From Lasiosphaeris hirsuta (Eukaryota; Ascomycota; Sordariomycetes; Sordariales; Lasiosphaeriaceae): 64,000 nucleotides of DNA. The notes beneath the pieces were generated by a model that was not told where the DNA came from, searched no databases, and was given only the letters and a program-made list of their open reading frames with translations. The translations under genes were made by a program, and so were the position numbers. Location: NCBI GenBank assembly GCA_030549175.1, contig JAUKUA010000002.1, forward strand, positions 3,224,001 to 3,288,000, written 5' to 3'. Shown one piece after another: positions 21,667 to 32,722 of this stretch (position 1 is its first letter; every line of letters starts with the position of its first letter).

Positions 21667-24600
21667 CTAAAGATCTGGCAAATCCCACCGCAACCGATGT
21701 GATAGTTCGGTATCAACAATCTTTTCGATCTGATCCGTCAGGCCGTTGGTGATCAGAGCCCCTCGATTTCTCCGCCCGAGAATAAAACCCAGCAACTCCC
21801 AGTTTCCAGCCTCTGTCGCCGCTTGTACTGCGCGCTCTGTGATGCGGACCTTGACCCCCTCTTGGCAGGCTCGGCTCAGCAGCACCGCCATCGAGGAGGA
21901 CTCAGGCCCGCGATCCCGCCAGCTTTCCGCCGCCGCTATCACCACGTCTTCTGTGATATTCGCGTTTTTCATCCCCAGCTTCGCAAGGAGTACGTCCAAA
22001 GCCTTTTCCCCTGACCTTGCCGCAGCTTTGAGCAGGCCCTCGGTCGCCCGGAATCCGTCGGGCAGCCGCTCCAGGAGCAATCTCAACGCTGCCTTCTCGC
22101 TATCGTGGCTATTCAAGGCCGCGACGAGCACGCGCTCCGAGATCAAGGCCTCGTCTCGGACCTGCTCGAGCAGAGGCACGAGCACGCTCCGGACAGAAAA
22201 CCCGTACTGTGTTACAGCTTGAAGGGTGTCTTCAGTGATGGGGACGCCCGTGGTGCCGGCACTATTCCCGCTTCGTTCCAGCAGCAGCAGCTTCAATACG
22301 CCTTCCCCGCTCTGGGAATTCCGCGCCGCACGCTCAACCACCCTCTCTGTGATCCCCACGCCATTCCCTCTTAGATCGAGAATAGCCTGCATCACCTCTT
22401 TGCCGAACAACCTGTTGCCTGCTGCCGCCTCGACAATTGCGCCGGTGAGGCCGACTTGTCTCTCTTCGTCTTCAAGCTCAAGGAACAGTCGCATCAAGGT
22501 GCCGGTCTGATGCTCAGCGACGTCGGCGATCCCCCCTTTCGTAATCTCCTCGCGCCCTATCAACATTTTGACAGCCCGAAACCAGGCGCGTTGTTCTTCC
22601 CCGGGCGGAATGCGTTTTGAGTTGGCGTGTGATACCAGACGGTCAAAACAGCTCGCTACTTCTGGGTGATCGACGCCCTGTACACGCATTCGATCTTCTA
22701 TGATGCGATGCCACGACTCGGGTCCTGTCGTCGAAGTCTCCAGCACCATTGTTGTCGCCGCGAGTGTCTCCCTGGCGCGTAGCGTATCAGGATGGTAAGG
22801 CCCCTTTACTTGGGTTACCATCTTCACCACCTCCTGCATCATGGTTTTCTTCGCCCCATTGACGACGATCCCTACAAAGTCAACTAGCCTATCCGCTATC
22901 TGTTCCCTCATGTCGATTACAGTTGCGAGGAAAATCTCGCTCATCTTTCTGCCCGATGGCAAGGCTGTATCTTGTTCAACATCCATGGTTGTTGCTGCAG
23001 TGGTCGAGATATGCACGAATGGTCCTCCTAGCCTGCCTTCTGTAAATTGTCGAAGTGACCTCACAGCCTCATCCCAGCTGCTGGTAATTTCCTCTCCGGC
23101 ATCCATCATCTCTAAGCTTTGCGCAACCGCTCGAAAGTTGCGCGATGCTGCTCTGTATTCGCCCAAGTACTCCAGTGCCAGTGCCGCATTACAGAGCCTG
23201 GTCATCTGTTCCAATGTCGTTGGGACCGCGGTAGGTTCGTCCTCATCCTCGCTCCCCTGAGGTGTGGCGGTAGTACCGGGGTCCTCTCTGAAGTCCAACG
23301 CGAGGGTCAAGCTGTGCTGCTGTCTGGGATCATTCGAGGCCTCTTCCCTGCTGCTATTATCAGGAAGCGCCGGCACTGCGATGGCGATGATGGCGAAGCA
23401 GCCGTCGGGGCATGGCCGGACAAGCGTGGGCTCGGACGCGCCGATGAGCTGACACACGATATCGTCTCGCTGGACGCGTACGGCCGGAGCGGGGAGGTCG
23501 TGGGGAGGGGGCGCAATGCCGCCATGCAGGATCATGGTGATCTCCTGCCAACCGTTCCGTTGTTGTTTGGTGTACTCCTCATCGACCTTGCCCAGGAAGT
23601 ACCCACGGCCCTTGATCAACACTCTCTCTGCAGCTCCCTGCCCCGGTTTTAGCTCGGTCGTGACATGATTTCCGAGAAGAAATTTGGCCAGACGAGAGAC
23701 CAGATCTTGCCAGCTGATGGTGTAGTCGGGAGAGAGTCCGGCCGCGGTCAACGTCGGCCCGTCAGAGCACATACCGAGCAGAGCGAAAATCCTGTCGCGT
23801 GGATCGGTGGCCCTGTGGGTTCGGTACATGTTGAGCAGCTCGCGAAAGGGACGTATCCCCAGCGAAACCTCACCCGAAGGACCGGTGGTGTATGACTTGG
23901 GTCGGAATATCGAGCCGCGGACGAGGTAGACGATGGGGTTGATGCGCCCAAGCAACTTGGGCTGCCTCAGGGCGTGGAGGTAGCTTTCCATCGACCGCAG
24001 GCCATGACAGAAGGCATATCCATCGATCTCGGCGGCGCCGCACTTGACCAGAATGTGGCGAGCTGCCGCAACCTCCTGGAGCACCCAGATGCGCCGAAAC
24101 CACGGCCGCTGAAGTAGCAGAAGGATAGCCTGGTGATTTGAGTCACTGGAACCGGTCTGCTCCTTGTCGTCGCCGTTGCTGCCATGGTCGATGCCATTGT
24201 CCTCGGAATCCCAGTCGCCATTACGAGAACCAGCAGGCTCGCCGCCCACCGCTTCCGCGTCGCGCCGGTCAAAAACCATCCCCCAATCCTCCTGGATCGC
24301 TTCTGGGATTGCGGCCGCCCGGATTTGCTCCAGAGCTACATCACCTCCGTTCTCGGCTTCCCCGAGCCACACCACGACACGGTTTGCTCGGCAGTAGATT
24401 TCGGCCATCAGCCGGATCTGACTCGCCCGCTCGCCCATGTCCTCCTGGTTGATACAGACGGCATCAATCCACATGAACCGCGGAACGGAGCGGCCCCGAA
24501 GCCGGAGTAGCGCCGCATGGAGGCTCGACGTGACGGCCAATTTGGATAGAGTCTCAGGCTTGCTGGGAACAACGAGAGAAATGGTGCAAGGCTTCTCGGA

Positions 24601-24861
24601 GCTGCCCCACACATACGAAAGGGCCTCGAACAAGTCTGGCCGACCATCGTCGTGTTGCCTCCGAAGTACATGGTCGATGAGCTGGCAGGTCAAAGGACTG
24701 TTCGGGTCATCGTCGGGGAGGAGAGCAAGTAAGCGAATGCTGCCGGTCGGGATGGAGGAGTAGATATATCGATCGTCGGCCGGTCTCGCCGTGCAAACAT
24801 TTAGATGCATGTCGCTCAATGGTGTATTTCTTTGGAAATATGCGTTTACAACATTTAACAT
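21667..24861 (-). CDS. Large HET-domain protein with C-terminal repeat region
   Basis: Intronless, 1064 aa. The N-terminal third is a HET (heterokaryon incompatibility) domain: LFEALSYVWGSSE near residue 78, MWIDAVCINQEDMGERASQI near 130 and RPWFRRIWVLQEVAAARHIL near 252. HET domains trigger cell death after fusion of unlike fungal cells and are structurally related to TIR domains. The middle part is charged and of unknown fold. Roughly residues 770-1040 are helical repeats of the type ITERVVERAARN...GEGVLKLLLLERSG, about 35-45 aa each, seen at the C-terminus of several fungal HET and NLR-like proteins, where they probably act as a sensor. ATG at 24861 was chosen; another in-frame ATG is at 24807. 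Confidence 0.9.
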   Translation of the reverse strand: MLNVVNAYFQRNTPLSDMHLNVCTARPADDRYIYSSIPTGSIRLLALLPDDDPNSPLTCQLIDHVLRRQHDDGRPDLFEALSYVWGSSEKPCTISLVVPSKPETLSKLAVTSSLHAALLRLRGRSVPRFMWIDAVCINQEDMGERASQIRLMAEIYCRANRVVVWLGEAENGGDVALEQIRAAAIPEAIQEDWGMVFDRRDAEAVGGEPAGSRNGDWDSEDNGIDHGSNGDDKEQTGSSDSNHQAILLLLQRPWFRRIWVLQEVAAARHILVKCGAAEIDGYAFCHGLRSMESYLHALRQPKLLGRINPIVYLVRGSIFRPKSYTTGPSGEVSLGIRPFRELLNMYRTHRATDPRDRIFALLGMCSDGPTLTAAGLSPDYTISWQDLVSRLAKFLLGNHVTTELKPGQGAAERVLIKGRGYFLGKVDEEYTKQQRNGWQEITMILHGGIAPPPHDLPAPAVRVQRDDIVCQLIGASEPTLVRPCPDGCFAIIAIAVPALPDNSSREEASNDPRQQHSLTLALDFREDPGTTATPQGSEDEDEPTAVPTTLEQMTRLCNAALALEYLGEYRAASRNFRAVAQSLEMMDAGEEITSSWDEAVRSLRQFTEGRLGGPFVHISTTAATTMDVEQDTALPSGRKMSEIFLATVIDMREQIADRLVDFVGIVVNGAKKTMMQEVVKMVTQVKGPYHPDTLRARETLAATTMVLETSTTGPESWHRIIEDRMRVQGVDHPEVASCFDRLVSHANSKRIPPGEEQRAWFRAVKMLIGREEITKGGIADVAEHQTGTLMRLFLELEDEERQVGLTGAIVEAAAGNRLFGKEVMQAILDLRGNGVGITERVVERAARNSQSGEGVLKLLLLERSGNSAGTTGVPITEDTLQAVTQYGFSVRSVLVPLLEQVRDEALISERVLVAALNSHDSEKAALRLLLERLPDGFRATEGLLKAAARSGEKALDVLLAKLGMKNANITEDVVIAAAESWRDRGPESSSMAVLLSRACQEGVKVRITERAVQAATEAGNWELLGFILGRRNRGALITNGLTDQIEKIVDTELSHRLRWDLPDL

Positions 24862-25269
24862 GATTGAATCGCAGAAATTGGAACGGTACGGGAGCGAAAC
24901 TCAAGAGGGCGCCTTTGAGCGAACCTGATAATAAGCGCCGACGCGCAGCCCGGCGGCTACGATGCGGGAGCAGGGCGCGTAAGTTTCCAATGGCTAGCTC
25001 GACTTGGAGATGTTGTTTCAGAAACACCAATGAGCAGTATGATAGTCTCCAATTGTGCCATCTCCTAACACATACGACCATACCTACTAGAAGACTCGTA
25101 CGGGGACACCAGACAATATCTAGTCCGTGCCACGGCCAGCGATCGGCGGCCAACCAGGCGTACCACCTCTGTAGGTACCGATCTCTCTGAGCGTCTAGCA
25201 GGAGATATCACCCAACCTTGACCACACGGGTCCTGTTTGTATCCGAAGACGGATCGGAGCTGCCCCATT
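24862..25269. other. Intergenic region upstream of the HET gene
   Basis: Promoter side of the minus-strand HET gene. No other feature recognised. Confidence 0.4.
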
Positions 25270-25770
25270 CTTACGCCGCTATATCATGGAATTTAAGCTT
25301 TTAAAGAAACGACTCGGAGGGCTTATTTATGTAAGCATATTAACAACCCTTACCCTTAATTTGAAGAAGACCCCTATATTACTAACGAGACGGTATAGTC
25401 GGTAGCCGTATCAGCCCATGTAGCTAAGTACCGGACATAAGGAAGTCTTGCCGGACGATAAGGCTATAGAATGATATTTCGGCTGACATTGGAACTTGTA
25501 GGATTTCTCCAGGGCAATAGGCATAACCGGAGCTTCCTCTGGAGGCTCCGTAATAGCTAGACTCCGTGCTACGAGGATGGGAGAATAAACCGCTTCGTCT
25601 ACAGTGGCTTCAATACGAAGTATTCTACCTGGATAAGAAATGCCACGGATACTCTTGTAACAACCCAGGTTGGTAGATCACGTGATCTTGATGATCCGTA
25701 CGATCTGTGACAGATCATACAGACCATTGTGAATGATCTCAACGATCCCTCATAGATCACACAGATCAAA
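25270..25770. other. Probable degraded transposable-element relic
   Basis: AT-richer than its surroundings at the left end. On the minus strand a short coherent peptide (EPPEEAPVMPIALEKSYKF) is surrounded by stops. At 25660 the motif tgtaacaaccc, a start used by many fungal LTRs, leads into about 110 bases unusually rich in gatc/gatcN motifs (25680-25770). No second LTR copy is in the window, so this is tentative. Confidence 0.25.
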
Positions 25771-25779
25771 CTTCACTCA

Positions 25780-27572
25780 CTAAGAAATGGGCAAACCCGC
25801 CATCCCGTCCAGCACACCCTGAAACAGAGGGCACTTTTCATCCAGTGCCTTCTCACTGACAACAGTTCCCCCTGATGTTTTCGAGCCCGCGACATCCCCC
25901 AAAACCGCAACGCCGCCTGTCCCCGCCGGAGACCATCCCGGCCCGCCAACCGGATCTTTAACAAAACGGGCAAAGGCCGAGCGCATAAAGCCCGCAAGCC
26001 CGCGCGTCTGCAGCGTATGGCGCTTGTCCTCCGGATTGGTGAAGAGGAGGTAGTATTCCACGCCGTGGTATTTGCGCAGCCAGGTCAGCTGCGCGGGCAA
26101 AAAGGCCGGGAGGGACACGTTGAGGTAGTACCGCCAAGTTGAAACGCCGTTATCGATCGTTTGGTAGCTGAGCATCGCTGTGGGCTGCATAAATCATTAG
26201 AATGCGAGTAGTCGAGCTACAAAACAAGCCAACCGGGGGGGGGGGGGGGAACTTACGCACTGATACAGGAAATCAGTAAAAATAGCAGCACCGACATCAA
26301 AACCCGTCATCTCGGCCGTCCGTGGGTACGAAGCAACAATTGCATCCGCTGTCCCGTTTGGGAAAAGAGCGTCGTTGAGAAACGCGTGCTTGAAATCCTG
26401 CATGCTAATGTTGTGGTTGATCAGCGATCGACCCTCTTCGGCTACGGTCCCGATCAGTACCGGGACTTTCGCAAAGTTCCCGGTCGGACGGATCGCTCCC
26501 GGGCTGGCTGGGACGGTCACGTTGTCCGTGATTGGGGGAAAGTCGATGCGGTTCGCTTCCATGATCGTCTTTAGTGTAGATGCCGCCACCCTCGAAAGAC
26601 AGTCTAGGGCGGATTTGTCCGATGTAGATGAACAGTTCGTCGCTTGGAGCATCCTGTTCCAGTTCGCGAGGTTATTGTCGGGCGGGCGGAAGGAGAGAAA
26701 CCCCAGGCTACTCAGACCACTTTCTAGTATAGCCCCCCGAAAAGGAGGCTTTGGTTTGCTGGGGGATCCGTGGGTGAGCATGTGAGCATCGATTGATTCT
26801 GCGCCCGACGAGACGCCGCAGACGGTGACCAAGGCCGGGTCGCCGCCAAAGGCGTGGATATTCCTCCGGACCCAGTCGAGGGCGAAAAGCTGGTCGAGAA
26901 GGCCGAGGTTTCTTTGCTTGAGTGGTATCGCCGGCGATGCTGGGAACCCAAAGATGTTTGTCCGGTAGTTGAACGTGACAGCGACAATGTCTTCGTACGC
27001 TGTAAAGGCCGAGCAGTCATATAAATTGGATCCCCCGAGCTGGAAGCCGCCGCCGTGGATGAATACGACGACAGCCCTCCCTTTCCTGTGGGGCGGGCCG
27101 GGGCTCGATGGCGCAAAGATATTGACGGTTAGGCAGTCTTCGCTTTCCTCCGGGGGGTCTTGGTCGAATAGGGCCTTCATGTCATTTTCATCGGGACCGA
27201 GAGCTAAATGGGCAAGATTAGCCAACTACCTTTTTCCCCTCTCGGTTGCGGTGCCTTGCCGTTGTAGTTCCACGCTTGTACGCAGATAGGGCCGATAGCA
27301 CTCGCATTCAAGGGCTTGTGCCAAGCATCGACCTCGTGCGGAAGTGCCCATCGTCCGGTTGGGGAGGAATAGGGAATTCCAAGAAATTTGTCCACCTCAG
27401 TTTTGGCTTCCGGAAGCATGGTTGTGGCGCCAATGACAACACCCGAGTCGATCGTTGCGGTAGGTCTAGTAATCGAAGTAGGAGGAGACGGGTGGGCGAA
27501 TGCCAACAAGGTCAGCATCAACATGGCCGCCAAAGCATGCAAAGACCAAAACCGAGTTACGTATGAATCCAT
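25780..27572 (-). CDS. Secreted type-B carboxylesterase
   Basis: An alpha/beta-hydrolase of the carboxylesterase/lipase family. The N-terminus has a signal-like hydrophobic stretch (LHALAAMLMLTLLAFAHP), then KFLGIPYSSPTGRW, SEDCLTVNIFAPSS, the oxyanion-hole motif FIHGGGF, the nucleophile elbow GVSSGAES, the acid region GTVAEEGR and the catalytic His in KYHGVEYYLLF. The last intron (26256-26185, holding a 15-G tract on the plus strand) joins exon 2 to exon 3 (26184-25780) in phase. The junction between exon 1 (from 27572) and exon 2 near 27240-27205 is unresolved: a good acceptor (catttag) exists, but the only nearby donor would make a 26-bp intron. Either the intron is larger or there is a 1-base indel. 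Substrate unknown. Confidence 0.82.
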
Positions 27573-28776
27573 CCCGTCGAATATTTGAGAGCTCTCATTT
27601 AGGAGTCATGATGAAGATTAACTGAGTGACGATAGTAGCTAGTCCGTCACTCAGGGCTAAGTGATTTATAGACCATAAAGTCCAGGTGGCGAATACAGAG
27701 ATCCTCGTCCTTCCGCGTCCCCGTATTGCTCGTATTTGCTGTTTCTTTGGTTCGTTGGCTGAGGTTTGGACAGTGGTGGCGTGATGAGTTTTATGACCAT
27801 CCCTCATGTTGCATTCTGCGAAGCCTGAGCAAAAGCGGCAAGGGGTCACGTGAACAGAATGGAAAGGGACCATATTGCGGTCAAATAACACTAGAAGTAA
27901 TGGGGGAAGCACTCGCATCCGACCAGCCAATCATCTATCTGTAATCAAGTCTTTAGTGAGTGCTCACTTCTCGTTCGGAGTCAAGGGACGTTATAACAGC
28001 CATTTAGACAGATCATTAACACCATTTTCCGCCGCCCTTCGCTTCACATTTCTCATCACAGTTTGACTTGGGCCACTAGGTAATGATATTTAACAAGCAA
28101 CAAGGTCTTCATTAGCCCTGAAAGTATTCTGAGTGGTAGACATAGTCTTCGCTGTTCTACTCTGTGGTCGTTGCTCCAAGGCACACCAAGACAGAGTGTT
28201 TTCCTACTAGCTGGGGCTTCCCGAGTGCCCAGTGATTTTACTGTGTTGACACTATATCTGGCACATTAGGGTTCTCTCGAGCCGCGCCGGCCCAAGTGAC
28301 GGCCTACAGGGTCGTCACAAAAAGAGTGATTAGGGTAAGTAGAGATAAGTAAGCCTGAGTAATGACTGAGCAAGGCCTAAGCCAGGGTGAGTAATATCAC
28401 GAGGGCCCGAGCTATGGCGCAGGTGTCTAGAAAATATTCCTTGACGTCTTTGACGAAGAATATAAATTACACCGTGAGTAAGTTCATTATATTATCATTG
28501 ACTTTTTTAAATCAAACTACTCAAGATCCAATCTAGACTCCATTTCCCTGAGCCTTCAGCGACCATTAGCTACCAAATACCTATAAGTCATAATCGTAAC
28601 TCTGACGCCCCACGCCGAACCTAACGCCGATTCATCCAGACCCAAACTGCTCGCCTCCAATGATCACCACAAGTTCAAAAGACGGCGCTACCTTCAGACT
28701 CGTAGTCTGCCTCTGCCCCCCTCGTCGGTTTGCTGGCTATAGCTACGTGCTTCTGACCTGGCGCGCTCGGATAGCC
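27573..28776. other. Long intergenic region
   Basis: No convincing gene. The part from 28200 to 28520 has ungene-like repeated short motifs (gtaagtagagataagtaagcc) and a TATA-like tataaat at 28461; it might be a degraded LTR but no second copy is visible. Confidence 0.35.
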
Positions 28777-29744
28777 TCAGCGTCCCGGAGGACTGGAATG
28801 TCGGTAGGCAGTATCCTGCCAGTCCGGTGGGTCGGCACACGGCGTCGAAGTGGGTGTGTGATGGTAATCAGGCTTTGTGGGCTTGCATAATGTCGGGCAA
28901 GGCCCGGGAATAGTGACGGTTCCGCCCGGAACGGTTACCGTTCCACCCGGAACTGTTACTGTTCCATCTGGAACCGTTACCGTCACTGTACAGATTCTGG
29001 TAATCGTGCTGTAGTACGTGACAGTCTCAGTAACAGTTCCGGGATGAGTATCCACGACTGTTGTAGTTGTCGTTGTGGTGACGGTGGTGGTGGCAGTTTT
29101 CGACCCGTTGATTTGCGTCGTTGTCGTGGTAGTTGTTAGCGTAGGCGTGTATTGTGTTGTGGTTGTTGTTACGGTTGTCGTGGTCAAGTTATCGGTGTGC
29201 CCGTCGCAGTCAGGGCCCACGCACGCGCCACACTCCTTTGGGGTTTGACCCTTTGCAAACGATTAGCAGCTGGCAGGGCACTAGATACTCACACACTTAA
29301 CAATCTTGCAGCACCAGACTTTCCCGCCAATTTTTTTCCAGGCGCAGTAGTAGCCGTCGTCGCAAGCCCCTAATAATAAGAACTTGAATGTTAGCTGACT
29401 GACCATCCGTCTCGTCAACAAGTGTAAGAATGGCAATGGCACTGACGTCCTGAACCGTTCCCGCAGCAGGTCTGATTGAGGTCAACCTTGTTGTAACAGA
29501 ACAAGGAGAGGCTTGTCGATGCCTTGCAGGTGATCCAATTCCCCCCGCAAGCATTTTCGCATGTGGTTCCACTCCCGCAGGAGCCAAATTCCGGATGGTA
29601 GCCTGGCAGAGGTGCCTGGCGACGACGGTCACCAAGCGGGAGCTTCTCGATGGGGTTAGTCCATCGGTAGAATTGTTGGTGTTGTGCCAAGCACAGCTGC
29701 AGCAAGCAAGATGCCGCCAGGAGAAACAGCCCGCGCGAGCCCAT
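28777..29744 (-). CDS. Secreted cysteine-rich protein with Thr-rich, mucin-like C-terminal tail
   Basis: Three exons, 29744-29447, 29369-29293 and 29250-28777, give 282 aa. A signal peptide (GLFLLAASCLLQLCLA) is followed by a Cys-rich domain: GSCGSGTTCENACGGNW, SLFCYNKVDLNQTCCGNGSG, RACDDGYYCAWKKIGGKVWC, then KECGACVGPDC. The tail consists almost only of Thr, Val and Ser with runs of TTTTTT, followed by repeated TVTVPGG units (about four copies) and a Pro/Thr-rich end. This layout suggests a heavily O-glycosylated cell-wall or extracellular protein. No GPI signal is obvious at the end. The second donor is gtgagt at 29292; an alternative gttaag nine bases earlier would remove VKC. Function unknown. 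Confidence 0.75.
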
Positions 29745-30503
29745 GCTGAAGATGTCACAGCGCGATCGGTTAGCCAAAATGCCGGTAAACAAAAGCGAGG
29801 TAGAATATTTCAGAGTTGTTTTCAGCCTCAAGTGTGGCAGAGAATTAGGGCAGCTCACTCGGAGCAGGAGGGAAGCTTCATACCTTGGAACTTGGCTGCC
29901 TGGGGATGATTAGCTGACGGCCAGCTCAGTCACGAGCTGTCATGCAGAGGAGTAACGCCCACCTTGTGTGAGACCTTGCACAACAGTGATCAGACCTAGA
30001 TCAGGAGAGGGTGAGTTTGTTGTGTGATAGTGGTTTGTAGCTAGGCAAGCTAGGCAGCGGGGCCGTCGGTGATTGGTAGCGCTCCGTCAGGCAATTGTCA
30101 CCAATAACCCCAGCTGACGGTAGACGCTTTCAGCTGGCCATTTGGGGTGCACTGGTCACGCGATCTTCTCCCGACCATCGCTAATAACGACAACGTGTGG
30201 CCGCCCAGCAGCGCGCTGCCAGCACCAAAATGCAAAAGCCTCTTTTTTCTTTTCTTCTTTGTTCCGTTACCGTCTCCCCATCTGAAGTCCTCCCGTTCAT
30301 GTCCCAAGTCACATATAGCCAGTGATCATTGCGGTCGAGCTTTTGTGCCTTCAAGCTCGACCGTTAAACTGTTTTCATCTTGCATGTTTGGCCTGTCCAG
30401 ACGCACATCTATTCAACACCCCTCTATTCCAAGGCCGCGCATGATAGCTACTACACCATAACGCCAACAGCAGCAAAAAACCCGAAAACCACCATCTGCC
30501 ACG
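29745..30503. other. Divergent intergenic region
   Basis: Between a minus-strand secreted-protein gene and a plus-strand membrane-protein gene, so it should hold two promoters. A pyrimidine-rich run with ttttttcttttcttctttg lies at about 30240-30262. No gene seen. Confidence 0.4.
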
Positions 30504-32228
30504 ATGGGGTACTTTGTCGGTGTCACAAGCACCGGCTTCGTCGGTACCGACGAGATGAGCGCCGTCACTTCGTTCCAACCATGCCATATCTTTGGCGACC
30601 AGATGCTCATCGGAACGGGCATCCGAGTAGGGTTTTACCTGCTCTACGCGGCTGCCATCATCGCTGTGCTCTTTGGCGTCGACAAGCAGTTCCGGTTCTG
30701 GCATGGGGTTTGGGGGATTGTCGCTCTCTCCCTCTTCGTTACCATGATGCTCAACGTCGTCGCCTTCAACCTGATCATCATCGACTACGCCGTCCTGATC
30801 GAACTCATTCTATGGTATCCGGTCTTCTTCCTCTTCACCATCTTATTTCGGCAGGCGCTAGTCGTTGAAGAACGCACTCTCATCAAACCCAACGACGAGA
30901 TCCCAGAGCGCCTTCGGAAACATGGCCGCGAGACCCAGGCGACAAGCTCCCGGGACGCTGCCCAGGCGCGTGCCTACATTAACGTCCTCAAGGCATTCGC
31001 GCTGTACGCCATAGCTGAGGAGGCCGAAGACGAATCGGATCTAGAGGACGCGCGGGCGGCCCTCGGCCAGTCTCTACGACACCTTGTCTCACACTGGCGA
31101 GAGCGGACTGATAGCTATGAGGACCACAGGCGGGCCGAGCACGCCACCGATGGCGGCGTCATCTCTGCGGTATATAGCCAAGATGTGATCGACGAGATTG
31201 CCGCGGCGCCTACACGTGAAGATGTCAACAGGCTGCGCGATCTCTATGTCGCAACGCTGGCATGCTCGCTGATATCGGTTGCCGAGGCTCGTGCCACCGA
31301 ACAAGAAGTTGCCCTTGTTGCCGCCGAGGAGCTACGCATCAGGCGGCGCAACCGGCCCGCGTCGCATGCGGTCCGGCACTTCCTCATCACCAGCAGCTAC
31401 AAGGACCAGTTGGCGGCGGCCCTCGGTCTTCTCGTGTGGTCCATGTACATGTTTGGCACAGCGGCACTGAACTGGCCACTGCTGACCAACGGTAACAAGC
31501 CGGGCCAGTGCGACAACGTTCCCACCGTCTATTTTGTCTTTGCCCCCAAAAAGCCGTTTACCGACGCCGGCTTCGTTACGTTCCTCCGCGTATGGGCCGT
31601 CATCATGTGTATCGTCGCCGTTTTCACCACTGCGGTAGCCATCTTCATCTTGGTCGTCAGTCTCTTGGGGCCGTCGGTGGCCGGCATGGCGGTCTGGAGC
31701 CGAGGGGAAAAGGGCAAGGGGAGACGGTCGATCGAGGCTGGCCCGAGCGACTTTGTGTATGATGTCCGCGGCAAGCCGGACTACTCGCGTCGCGCTCGTG
31801 GCCAGCACGCGCAGGAAATCCTCGGCTGTCTATACCACACCGAGTCGAGGACGATCCGGCATCGGTACCACATGCGGACCACGTCGCCGATTCACTTTAC
31901 GCTGTGGAATGTCCCGTGGGCAATCCTGCTGGCTGTGCTGTTGGTCGCGACCATTACCTGCGCCGAGCTGACGATCCAGAGGCAAGGACCAAACAACGAC
32001 ACCCCTCTCGACTTTGCGAGGCCGCCGCTGCATGAAACTGCCGAGATTCTCGTGCTTCTCGCCGGGCTGTACTCGCTCGCCTTGACGTGCCTCAGCGTCG
32101 TCGGCGCCATTGTGTCGGCCATCCTGCGCCCGAGGCGAAGGGCTGTTGAGACCGGCCATCGTAGCCACGGCCGACAGAAGCTCAGCCGTGAACCGAGTCA
32201 CGAAAAGCCAGGACCCGGTGTGAGATGA
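30504..32228 (+). CDS. Polytopic membrane protein of unknown function
   Basis: Intronless, 574 aa. I count about seven to eight hydrophobic segments: residues about 40-60 (VGFYLLYAAAIIAVLFGV), 67-88, 93-115 (VLIELILWYPVFFLFTILF), 305-325 (LAAALGLLVWSMYMFG), 362-390 (VWAVIMCIVAVFTTAVAIFI), 475-495 (VPWAILLAVLLVATITCAEL) and 520-550 (ILVLLAGLYSLALTCLSVVG). Between the first and second groups lies a large charged, helical cytoplasmic-type region (EEAEDESDLEDARAALGQSL). The C-terminus is basic. No known transporter or enzyme motif is seen. Start context is good (ccacgATGgg). A conserved orphan is the most that can be said. Confidence 0.7.
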   Translation: MGYFVGVTSTGFVGTDEMSAVTSFQPCHIFGDQMLIGTGIRVGFYLLYAAAIIAVLFGVDKQFRFWHGVWGIVALSLFVTMMLNVVAFNLIIIDYAVLIELILWYPVFFLFTILFRQALVVEERTLIKPNDEIPERLRKHGRETQATSSRDAAQARAYINVLKAFALYAIAEEAEDESDLEDARAALGQSLRHLVSHWRERTDSYEDHRRAEHATDGGVISAVYSQDVIDEIAAAPTREDVNRLRDLYVATLACSLISVAEARATEQEVALVAAEELRIRRRNRPASHAVRHFLITSSYKDQLAAALGLLVWSMYMFGTAALNWPLLTNGNKPGQCDNVPTVYFVFAPKKPFTDAGFVTFLRVWAVIMCIVAVFTTAVAIFILVVSLLGPSVAGMAVWSRGEKGKGRRSIEAGPSDFVYDVRGKPDYSRRARGQHAQEILGCLYHTESRTIRHRYHMRTTSPIHFTLWNVPWAILLAVLLVATITCAELTIQRQGPNNDTPLDFARPPLHETAEILVLLAGLYSLALTCLSVVGAIVSAILRPRRRAVETGHRSHGRQKLSREPSHEKPGPGVR

Positions 32229-32619
32229 TGGGTGGCTGAAGGGAATGGCGAAAGTGTCAAAGGTCCACTACCTTGACGCGTCACCGCGGCGTTGCAGTTG
32301 AGCACCCGGCTAGCAAGCAGAACTCGGCCAAATCAAATCTCTTATCGCGGAGACAATAACGGAGCCACTTGACCCCTGCTGGAAGTCACAAGTTAGAATA
32401 GATTTGTCTAGGTTACTTTGGAATGCATCCGTCATCTGAGCGAGAATCTTTATATCTGAGGCCCCCAAGGAAAAAAAAACACTAAAGCCAAGGGTAGCAT
32501 CCGCCAAAGCGTATAGGGCTGTCGAACCTCGGGCTTCGGGACAGAAACAATAAAATTCGGCAATTGCTGGGGGGGGGGGGGGGGCAGTAGGCATTTGCTA
32601 TGCTAATTGTGCGATCTAA

Positions 32620-32722
32620 TTAATTGCCCACCACTTGCTAGGCCTGCGTGCTAATTACCCCGCCAACTTGCAAGGCTGGCCTGCGTGCTTATTGCCCACC
32701 ACTTACTTGCAAGGCCAGCCAT
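32620..32722. repeat. Short imperfect direct repeats (gcccaccactt / cctgcgtgct type)
   Basis: The phrases ttgcccaccactt, aggc-ctgcgtgcta and acttgcaaggc each occur at least twice within about 100 bases, in the same order. Looks like an old local duplication. Confidence 0.5.

Noticed and set aside
27595..27930. 111-codon minus-strand ORF upstream of the carboxylesterase
   Set aside because: No recognisable domain, lies in the promoter region, composition looks random.
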